Assembly (NCBI GenBank): GCA_016185125.1
Contig: JACPOC010000059.1
Span: forward strand, 1-60,622
DNA length: 60,622 nt
Direction of reading: 5' to 3'
Source of the DNA: Bacteroidota bacterium
Lineage (GTDB): Bacteria > Bacteroidota > Bacteroidia > B-17B0 > Aurantibacillaceae
Below are positions 54,038 to 60,622 of the stretch, one piece after another. The notes under the pieces were generated by a model, which had not been told where the DNA came from, made no database searches, and was given only the letters and a program-made list of their open reading frames with translations. Each line of letters starts with the position of its first letter. Position 1 is the stretch's first letter. Position numbers and translations under genes: made by a program.

Positions 54038-54161
54038 TTGCATTTAATAACTGTAAATTTCAAAAATTAAATTAAGAGCGTTGTTAATTTTATAGAAAAA
54101 CGTGCCCTTAAATTATAACAAATAAGACAAATTTTTCATTTTTATCCTCTTTTATTGTCAT

Positions 54162-54194
54162 TTTGGCACAAACCGGCTAATGGTACTATCTTTG
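54162..54194 (+). promoter_or_regulatory. Promoter of htpG
   Basis: TTTG (54162-54165) and TATCTTTG (54187-54194), with the ATG at 54223. The spacing of 25, start to start, is longer than typical, so the -33 assignment is weak; the -7 box is good. Confidence 0.55.
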
Positions 54195-54222
54195 CAGTTC
54201 AAATGCATAAAATAATAAAACC

Positions 54223-56124
54223 ATGAGTTCAACAACCGGAAAAATTAATGTACAAACGGAGAATATTTTCCCGATCATCAAAAAATTTCTTTACAGCGAT
54301 AACGAAATATTTTTACGCGAATTAGTTAGTAATGCTACCGATGCCACCCAAAAGCTAAAAGCGTTGGCAAGCATGGGCGAAGCTAAAGGCGATCTTGGAG
54401 ATCTTAAAATAGAAATTGAAGTAGATAAGGCCGCCAAAACCATTGTTATAAAAGACAAAGGTTTGGGTATGACCAAAGAAGAAATTGAAAAATACATTAC
54501 TCAGATTGCTTTTAGCGGGGCAGAAGAATTTGTAAATAAATACAAAGATAAGGTTGATAAAAATGTGGTAATCGGCCATTTTGGTTTGGGCTTTTATTCT
54601 GCCTTTATGGTGGCTAAAAAAGTTGAAATCTTTACTTTATCCTACAAAGAAGGTGCAAAAGCTGTGCATTGGGAGTGCGATGGAAGTCCTGACTACCAAA
54701 TCGAAGAGATTAGCAACCGTACCGAAAGAGGAACCAACATTATTTTACATATTGCCGATGATTGCGAAGAATATCTGGAGCAATCTAAAATTGAAGGACT
54801 GCTAAAAAAATACTGTAAGTTTTTACCTGTCGAAATTAAATTCGGAACAAAAAAAGATTGGGTTCCTTCCGGCGAAAAAGATGATAAAGGCGAAGAAAAA
54901 GACAAGGAAATTGAAGTTGACAACATCATCAACAATCCAAACCCGGCATGGACTAAAAAACCTGCCGATTTAAAAGACGAAGATTACAAAGCGTTTTATC
55001 ACGAATTGTATCCCATGCAATTTGAAGAGCCTTTGTTTAATATTCATTTAAATGTTGATTACCCGTTTAACCTTACCGGAATTTTATACTTCCCTAAGTT
55101 GAGTAATAAGCTGGAAATGCCTAAAGACCGCATTCAACTTTACAGCAATCAGGTTTTTGTTACAGATAACGTAGAAAATATTGTGCCTGATTTTTTAACG
55201 CTTTTACGTGGGGTAATCGACAGTCCCGATATTCCATTAAACGTTAGCCGCAGTTATTTACAGGCCGATAGTAATGTAAAAAAAATCTCTTCGCACATTA
55301 CCAAAAAAGTTGCCGATAAATTAGAAGAACTTTATAAAAAAGACCGCACTGAATTTGAAAAGAAGTGGGACGATATTAAAATATTTGTTCAGTATGGAAT
55401 GATTAGCGATGAGAAGTTTTATGAAAAAGCTGCGAAGTTTGCATTGGTAAAAACAACCGGCGGTAAGTACTTCACATTCGAAGAATTTGAAAATCATGTA
55501 AAACCTGTTCAAACAGATAAAGACAAAAAAATTATTTATTTATATGCTACTAATGTGCAAGAGCAGCATCCGTACATTGATGCAGCAGTAAGCCGCGGAT
55601 ACGAAGTATTGTTAATGGATACCATGCTTGATCCACATTTTATTAATCACTTGGAAAGCAAATTGAAAGACGTTTCTTTTGTTCGTGTAGATTCTGATAC
55701 AATTGATAAGCTGATTAAAAAAGATGAAAACACGGTAAGCAAATTAACCGAGGAACAACAAAATAAATTGCGTCCTGTAATTGAAGGCACTGTTACCAAA
55801 GAACAATTTATGGTTCAGTTTGAAAACCTGAGCGAAAAGGACGCGCCGATGTTAATTACCCGTCCGGAATTTATGCGCCGGATGAAGGACATGAACGCTT
55901 TAGGCGGAGGCGGCGGGATGAACTTTTACGGAAACATGCCGGAAATGTATAATTTGGTAGTTAACTCCAATCATCCTTTAATTTCAAGAATACTGGAAGA
56001 AAGCGATGAAGAAAAACAAAAAAACCTGACCAAACAGGCTACTGATCTTGCTTTACTTTCGCAGGGATTATTAAAAGGAGAAAGCCTCACGAATTTTATT
56101 AAAAGAAGTGTAGAATTGATTTAG
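54223..56124 (+). CDS. htpG: Hsp90 chaperone HtpG
   Basis: 633 residues. The N-terminal GHKL ATPase shows ELVSNATDATQKLKAL, IKDKGLGMTKEEI and IGHFGLGFYSAFMVA. The middle domain (PKDRIQLYSNQVFVTDN; IDSPDIPLNVSRSYLQAD) and the dimerisation domain follow. Full length. Cytosolic, helps fold client proteins under stress. A promoter precedes it, and no co-chaperone gene is adjacent. Confidence 0.96.
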   Translation: MSSTTGKINVQTENIFPIIKKFLYSDNEIFLRELVSNATDATQKLKALASMGEAKGDLGDLKIEIEVDKAAKTIVIKDKGLGMTKEEIEKYITQIAFSGAEEFVNKYKDKVDKNVVIGHFGLGFYSAFMVAKKVEIFTLSYKEGAKAVHWECDGSPDYQIEEISNRTERGTNIILHIADDCEEYLEQSKIEGLLKKYCKFLPVEIKFGTKKDWVPSGEKDDKGEEKDKEIEVDNIINNPNPAWTKKPADLKDEDYKAFYHELYPMQFEEPLFNIHLNVDYPFNLTGILYFPKLSNKLEMPKDRIQLYSNQVFVTDNVENIVPDFLTLLRGVIDSPDIPLNVSRSYLQADSNVKKISSHITKKVADKLEELYKKDRTEFEKKWDDIKIFVQYGMISDEKFYEKAAKFALVKTTGGKYFTFEEFENHVKPVQTDKDKKIIYLYATNVQEQHPYIDAAVSRGYEVLLMDTMLDPHFINHLESKLKDVSFVRVDSDTIDKLIKKDENTVSKLTEEQQNKLRPVIEGTVTKEQFMVQFENLSEKDAPMLITRPEFMRRMKDMNALGGGGGMNFYGNMPEMYNLVVNSNHPLISRILEESDEEKQKNLTKQATDLALLSQGLLKGESLTNFIKRSVELI

Positions 56125-56360
56125 TTTCTAAAAAACAATTGGAACCGCATGGACGACAGGGAAATCCTATGTTTTCTGTGTGGTTTTTAAGTTTCTGATT
56201 TTTATTTTGCACCTACTAAAGCAGAGTTTTTCTTAACTCACAAAACGCAAAAAGTTAATTTCCGTATTCTGTATTTTTTTTATAAGGATTACGTTTTGCA
56301 TGAAAAAACAGCCTTGTGCAACTTGCTTGTTGCTCACGGATATAAGTCTGAGGAACATAA

Positions 56361-56390
56361 AAAAACCCCGCTTAAGGCAGGGTATTTTTT
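56361..56390. terminator. Hairpin terminator between htpG and the minus-strand pair
   Basis: ACCCCGCTTAAGGCAGGGT folds with a CCC/GGG stem and a C-A mismatch, preceded by an A run and followed by a T run, so it may act on both strands. It lies 15 bases past the stop of 56406-56891. The 236 bases between htpG and it show no gene. Confidence 0.6.
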
Positions 56391-56405
56391 ATCTAAGGTA
56401 AAAAT

Positions 56406-56891
56406 TTAGTATTGTGAGAAGCCGGCTTTGTCGGTTATCTTGTGTTCAATTAATAAACCCACGCACGCTGCATCAGTTGCTTTATGCTTGTCTTTTTCTG
56501 TAGCTCCTTGCGGAACAACCACTTCAATAACTAACTGACGGGTGCTAACACTCTGAAATTCAAACACTTGAGTGTCCTCCGCTGCCGAGTTATCAAATAA
56601 CATTTCATTGGTTCTTGAATCAAAAATTTTGTAGCTGACTTTATCCCCTAAAACGGTTTCGCAGCAAACGGAAATTCTGTAATCCATATTTTTATAAATT
56701 ACGCAGCGTAATTTTGAAACCATTCCTTGGTTAAATAATCCGCTTTTACTTTGTGCGTTGTATTGCCACTTTTCATTTTTTGCACGTTCCAATACGCAAT
56801 ATTTTTTATGAAATTGCCCGCAAACACCGGCTTGTGAAAATACAGAAGTACTTATCAGTGCGCTTAAAAATATAGTTATAATGTATTTCAT
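56406..56891 (-). CDS. Secreted hypothetical protein
   Basis: 161 residues. A signal peptide (MKYIITIFLSALISTSVFSQ) and a beta-rich body with several Cys (GVCGQFHKKYCVLERAKNEKW; CVGLLIEHKITDK). No known domain recognised. It follows the lipoprotein gene by 9 bases, so the two are co-transcribed and may work together in the envelope. Confidence 0.6.
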   Translation of the reverse strand: MKYIITIFLSALISTSVFSQAGVCGQFHKKYCVLERAKNEKWQYNAQSKSGLFNQGMVSKLRCVIYKNMDYRISVCCETVLGDKVSYKIFDSRTNEMLFDNSAAEDTQVFEFQSVSTRQLVIEVVVPQGATEKDKHKATDAACVGLLIEHKITDKAGFSQY

Positions 56892-56900
56892 GAATGAGAA

Positions 56901-57794
56901 TTATTTGGTTAATGTATAAGAATTTCTTATGGTTTTAATCTTATCTACTATGGCCTTGTAAACAGGTTCACTAATTACTAATTGTTTGCCACCGCCTAAC
57001 ATGGTGGTTTTGCCGCCATCTTTACCTTTAGCATCTATTTCTTTTTCATCTATTTTTTTAAATTCAGCTAATAAACTATCAAAATCTGCTTTAACGGCTG
57101 CTACGTTAGGATCAGTCTCATGCTTCTTTAAAAATTCAATTAAATTTTCAAGAGTATATTTTTGGTCGGCCAGGCGCTCAATCACCGGACTTTTATCTTC
57201 GTATTTTGCCAAATTGGTGGCAATATAAATACTTTCAATCCATCCGCCGGCTACAACAAGAGCTAAGGTTGGCCCTTGCTTACTACCTTCAAGGGCTTCA
57301 AATGATGAAAAATAAACATCGTCGGTAATTACTGCCAAAGAATCGGGTGTACTTATATTACTTTCCAGGCGTTTTAAAATTTCAGGTCTAATGGCGGTGG
57401 ATACCCCAATTTGATCGCCCATTACTTTAACTGTTTTAAAGTACTTTAATGCTTCGGAGCCTATTTCAAAAATACTGCAATAGCTAAGATCGCAGCTGTA
57501 AATTCCAAAATTTAAAGCTCTTGATTTGCTATCTGTATAATTTTTATCATTATTAGGAGGGTTAAGAAAAGAGGTATTTTTATTATTCTTACCTCCCACC
57601 ATTTTAATGAAAGTAAGCATTTCTCCCGGAGAAGGAACCTGAAAAAATGTTTCCGATACGGGATTGGTTTTAGGTTCTTCTGTTTTAGAAGAATCTACTG
57701 TTTCAATTTCATCGGTTTTGTCGCCATCGCCGCCACAATTACTTAAAGTAAACAGGGCCATGGCAGATAAAAATAATAGACTTGATTTGTTCAT
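56901..57794 (-). CDS. Lipoprotein, unknown function
   Basis: 297 residues. The N terminus MNKSSLLFLSAMALFTLSNCGGDGD has a lipobox-like LSNC, so the mature protein is lipidated at Cys. The linker is Asp/Glu/Lys-rich, and the body is helical (EMLTFIKMVGGKNNKNTSFLNPPNNDKNYTDSKSRALNF, then LVVAGGWIESIYIATNLAKYEDKSPVIE). Found in Bacteroidota as a hypothetical. Upstream of the secreted 161-residue gene. Confidence 0.65.
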   Translation of the reverse strand: MNKSSLLFLSAMALFTLSNCGGDGDKTDEIETVDSSKTEEPKTNPVSETFFQVPSPGEMLTFIKMVGGKNNKNTSFLNPPNNDKNYTDSKSRALNFGIYSCDLSYCSIFEIGSEALKYFKTVKVMGDQIGVSTAIRPEILKRLESNISTPDSLAVITDDVYFSSFEALEGSKQGPTLALVVAGGWIESIYIATNLAKYEDKSPVIERLADQKYTLENLIEFLKKHETDPNVAAVKADFDSLLAEFKKIDEKEIDAKGKDGGKTTMLGGGKQLVISEPVYKAIVDKIKTIRNSYTLTK

Positions 57795-57818
57795 TTGATA
57801 AATATATGGTTTTTTTGA

Positions 57819-59009
57819 TTATTTCAATAATTTATTCACTAAGGAGGCGGCCTCATGAAACTCTATGGCAGAGTATACTTTAAGTCCCGATTCATCAATA
57901 ATTTTTTTCGCGGCTTCGGCGTTAGTTCCTTGCAAACGTACAATAATAGGAATACTGATGGTACCCATATTTTTATAAGCATCTACAATACCTTGAGCCA
58001 CTCTATCGCAACGAACAATGCCTCCGAAAATATTTACAAGAATTGCTTTTACATTTTTATCTCTTAAAATAATGCGGAATGCTTTTTCTACACGTTCTGC
58101 ATTTGCCGTTCCGCCCACATCTAAAAAATTAGCCGGCTCTCCGCCGCTTAATTTAATAATGTCCATGGTGGCCATTGCCAAACCTGCACCGTTAACCATG
58201 CAGCCAACATTTCCATCCAGCTTTACATAATTTAATTCGGCCTTGCGTGCTTCAACATCAATTGGATCTTCTTCAGTTTCATCGCGCATGGCTTCAAAGT
58301 CTTTGTGACGAAATAAACCGTTATCATCAAAAGAAACTTTACTGTCTACCGCTATTATTTTATCATCGCTTGTTTTTAAAACCGGATTAATTTCAAACAT
58401 GGAAGCATCAATGCTATCATAAGCTTTATAAAGCGCGGCAACAAATTTTACCATTTCCTTAAAAGCATTTCCGCTTAAACCTAAATTAAAAGCAATTTTA
58501 CGCGATTGAAATGCCTGTAACCCAACTCTAGGATCAATCTCTTCTTTCCAAATCTTTTCAGGAGTATGTTCAGCCACCGATTCAATGTCCATTCCTCCTT
58601 CGGTAGAATAAATTATGGCATTACGTCCTTTAGCTCTGTCTAATAGAACACTCATATAAAACTCCTTAGTTTCAGAAGCACCCGGATAATATACATCCTG
58701 CGTTATCAACACTTTATTTACTTTTTTTCCGGTAGCGCTGGTTTGCGGAGTTATTAATTGCATTCCTAAAATAGCGGTAGCTTTTTCTTTTACCTCATCT
58801 AAATTTTTGGCAAGTTTAACTCCTCCACCCTTTCCGCGCCCACCCGCATGAATTTGCGCTTTTACTACCACCCAATCGCTATTATATTTTGCTTTTAATT
58901 CCTTAGCTGCTTCCACTGCCTGCTCCGGAGTATCTGCTATAATTCCTTCTTGAATAGAAACTCCGAAACTTTTTAAAATGCTTTTTCCCTGATATTCATG
59001 TATGTTCAT
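57819..59009 (-). CDS. sucC: Succinate-CoA ligase, ADP-forming, beta subunit
   Basis: 396 residues. The ATP-grasp fold is seen from MNIHEYQGKSILKSFGVSIQEGIIADTPEQA, VVKAQIHAGGRGKGGGVKLAKN, FEINPVLKTSDDKIIAVDSKVSFDD and the C-terminal Rossmann half VNIFGGIVRCDRVAQGIVDAYKNM. It makes succinyl-CoA or, in the forward TCA cycle, substrate-level ATP. The alpha subunit gene (sucD) is not in the window. Confidence 0.95.
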   Translation of the reverse strand: MNIHEYQGKSILKSFGVSIQEGIIADTPEQAVEAAKELKAKYNSDWVVVKAQIHAGGRGKGGGVKLAKNLDEVKEKATAILGMQLITPQTSATGKKVNKVLITQDVYYPGASETKEFYMSVLLDRAKGRNAIIYSTEGGMDIESVAEHTPEKIWKEEIDPRVGLQAFQSRKIAFNLGLSGNAFKEMVKFVAALYKAYDSIDASMFEINPVLKTSDDKIIAVDSKVSFDDNGLFRHKDFEAMRDETEEDPIDVEARKAELNYVKLDGNVGCMVNGAGLAMATMDIIKLSGGEPANFLDVGGTANAERVEKAFRIILRDKNVKAILVNIFGGIVRCDRVAQGIVDAYKNMGTISIPIIVRLQGTNAEAAKKIIDESGLKVYSAIEFHEAASLVNKLLK

Positions 59010-59069
59010 ACTAATTTTTTATTGCTCCAAATTTAAGCTTTTATTCTTAACAGAAAAGTTTAAGCACAA

Positions 59070-59099
59070 AAAATCCCGGTTTATTATTTCCGGGATTTT
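59070..59099. terminator. Terminator between sucC and the adhesin gene
   Basis: AATCCCGG and CCGGGATT pair around a 10-base loop, with A and T runs on both sides. On the minus strand it follows the adhesin stop (59107), within 8 bases. Confidence 0.8.
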
Positions 59100-59106
59100 A
59101 ATATTG

Positions 59107-60622
59107 CTATCTTAATAAACTAACCGTGCCTTTTTGTTCGTATCCTTTAGAATCTTTTCCGGTAGCTTTAATAATGTAGAAGTAGGTTCCTGCGGCACAT
59201 GTTTTACCATCCGAATTATTTCCATCCCAAGCTATATTGCCGGTGGTACTGGTTACTTCATAAACTTTATTTCCCCAACGATCATAGATCAAAGCCGTTA
59301 TCTCAGTAAGATTTGCCGTTTTCAGAAAGAACACATCATTGCTTCCATCACCATTTGGAGTAAATACATTAGGAACCTCCATCTTAGATGGAATCTCTAC
59401 TTTTATCATCCTGTAGGCGGTATCAGAGCAACCTCCGCGCGTGGAAATCATCATTACCGTATAGCTTCCTGGAGCAATATAACTGGTGTTTACGTTAGGG
59501 TTAGTTGTTAACGAAGATGTTCCGTTACCAAAGTTCCACACCGAAGTAATGCTGCTGGTTGCTCCAATACTAGTGGAAGAAAGATTGTTAAAGTTTACTG
59601 TCAGAGGTGCATATCCGGTAATAACATCAGAACCAAAATCAGCATTTAACCCGCCCTGCCCCACTGAAAAGGTTCCAATAGCTCTGCAGCCGGTGTTCAT
59701 ATTTGTAACAATGTACTCGTATGAACCCGGTAAATTTACTTGCACAGTACCCGTTGAGCCGGCAAAAGTTGGCGAACCAATCGGCTGAATAGCCGAAGCA
59801 GGATTAAACTGGGCGCCCGCCGGATACGTTTTAAAAAATAAAGACCAATTAGCTAAGGATAGTGACAAATTCACTTGCAATAAGGCATTGTCACCACATC
59901 CTGAGGGTACTGTTGCATTTGGTGTGGCAATAATTGGAGGCGTAGTTGCATCTTTAATATTAATGGTAGCAGTGGTTATGCAGCCATTATAAGAATCCTT
60001 AACTGTTAGAGTGTAATCTCCGTAAACATTCGCGCTATATTGAGCAGCGCCTGTTACAAGCGTGCCTTGAGGCGAGGGTCCTGCCCATTGTGTTATTTGA
60101 GCAATACCTCCATTAACAGTATTTGAATTAACTGATGTATTCGAACTTAAGGTTACAGGTACGCCATTGCAATTAATTACTGAAGGAGTAGTAAGTGTAA
60201 GGATTTGAGCATTAGGAGCTTTAAAATTCTGATTTATCACCACGGTGGATAAAGTCCTACACGCATTTATTGTATTGGTAGCAACCACAGTGTAATTAGC
60301 ATATAATCCTATTGTAGTAGTACTCGTAGCAGGCCCCGAACCCGGGCCCAAAATAATGGTATTGCTAGCCACTGTGCCGGGAACATTTGGCTGCTGCCAA
60401 GTAACAAAGGTATTGGCCGTTGTAGAAGTACCCGTGGCAAAAATAGTGGGGTTTTTACAGGTTAAGGTTTGTGTAGGAGCAATAAAATCTACCGCTACAT
60501 GCGGTGTTACTGTATTTTGCAAGACCTGAAAAGATAAAGCTGTTTGACAGGAATTACTAGGGTCATTTACTACAAAAGTCCAGGTACCGGGGGTGCCGGT
60601 AATAGTACACGACTGCAATCCA
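59107..60622 (-). CDS. T9SS-secreted PKD-domain adhesin/gliding protein, C-terminal part
   Basis: At least 505 residues; the N terminus lies beyond the right edge of the window. The body is Thr/Ser/Asn-rich with repeated beta-sandwich units (VVATNTINACRTLSTVVINQ; YTLTVKDSYNGCITTATINIKDA), one PKD-like domain (GYAPLTVNFNNLSSTS; WNFGNGTSSLTTNPNVNTSYIAPGSYTVMMIST) and a type B gliding/T9SS C-terminal domain (VFTPNGDGSNDVFF; IYDRWGNKVYEVTS; GTYFYIIKATGKDSKGYEQKGTVSLLR). Such proteins are exported and surface-anchored or released, as adhesins or hydrolase carriers. Confidence 0.85.
   Translation of the reverse strand, partial: GLQSCTITGTPGTWTFVVNDPSNSCQTALSFQVLQNTVTPHVAVDFIAPTQTLTCKNPTIFATGTSTTANTFVTWQQPNVPGTVASNTIILGPGSGPATSTTTIGLYANYTVVATNTINACRTLSTVVINQNFKAPNAQILTLTTPSVINCNGVPVTLSSNTSVNSNTVNGGIAQITQWAGPSPQGTLVTGAAQYSANVYGDYTLTVKDSYNGCITTATINIKDATTPPIIATPNATVPSGCGDNALLQVNLSLSLANWSLFFKTYPAGAQFNPASAIQPIGSPTFAGSTGTVQVNLPGSYEYIVTNMNTGCRAIGTFSVGQGGLNADFGSDVITGYAPLTVNFNNLSSTSIGATSSITSVWNFGNGTSSLTTNPNVNTSYIAPGSYTVMMISTRGGCSDTAYRMIKVEIPSKMEVPNVFTPNGDGSNDVFFLKTANLTEITALIYDRWGNKVYEVTSTTGNIAWDGNNSDGKTCAAGTYFYIIKATGKDSKGYEQKGTVSLLR

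Overview
The window is a piece of a Bacteroidota chromosome. Evidence: the pyrH-tsf-rpsB-rpsI-rplM cluster, type IX secretion (T9SS) C-terminal sorting domains, TAnnTTTG -7 promoter boxes, a START-like AHSA1 protein, and general AT-rich coding. The genus cannot be told from the sequence alone. It splits at a tRNA-Met gene at about 31.5 kb: everything to the left is a mobile, virus-like element whose left end lies outside the window, and everything to the right is ordinary host chromosome.

Element, late side (109-19768, nearly all minus strand). Reading in the direction of transcription: a 1532-residue protein ending in an adenine-N6 methyltransferase domain, a small ORF, and a 1583-residue SNF2-type helicase (together resembling a phage P1 DarB polyvalent protein split over two genes). 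Then come five small acidic, coiled-coil or membrane proteins, a 305-residue P-loop ATPase with A32/Zot/FtsK-HerA-like motifs, and a small NPPF methyltransferase. At the far left are a 61-residue membrane protein, a 285-residue beta-rich protein with an acidic head and an Arg-rich tail (candidate capsid protein) followed by a strong terminator, and two related tail-anchored proteins. No terminase, portal, tail, relaxase or type IV secretion gene is visible. I read this as a candidate tailless, possibly membrane-containing virus-like element, an inference that needs structure prediction. A patch at 3.0-4.8 kb is foreign to this operon: an AbiEi-type antitoxin and a TonB-dependent receptor, both truncated at one shared junction, plus a STAS-like gene.

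Centre (19769-22627): an intergenic array of about 14 near-palindromic iteron-like units, period about 25-27 bp, arranged in a 130-bp higher-order repeat; two further hairpins; then a two-gene copper cargo (outer-membrane Met/His-rich protein and a 20-cysteine Csp-like copper-binding protein).

Element, early side (22451-31454): a minus-strand run of small genes with a winged-helix candidate replication protein, a GT-B glycosyltransferase, a PAPS-reductase-like enzyme and an excisionase-like HTH protein, bounded on the right by divergent HTH regulators with operator-like repeats. Two tiny paralogous membrane proteins (58 and 54 aa) sit in this region.

Boundary (31.5-31.9 kb): an intact tRNA-Met(CAT), then a second tRNA-Met truncated after the anticodon stem and followed by what looks like the first codons of a lost integrase, i.e. 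an integration scar.

Host chromosome (31979-60622): a histone-H1-like/START fusion, UMP kinase, EF-Ts, ribosomal proteins S2, S9 and L13, TatD, a frameshifted T9SS-secreted protein, TetR regulator, DnaQ-like exonuclease, IspH, class I FBPase, small conserved proteins, a ferredoxin, a deoxyhypusine-synthase homologue, a TPR-SpoIIE phosphatase, CTP synthase with RimM, a secreted GH9 glucanase, HtpG, a lipoprotein, SucC, and the C-terminal half of a large PKD/gliding-type T9SS adhesin running off the right edge.
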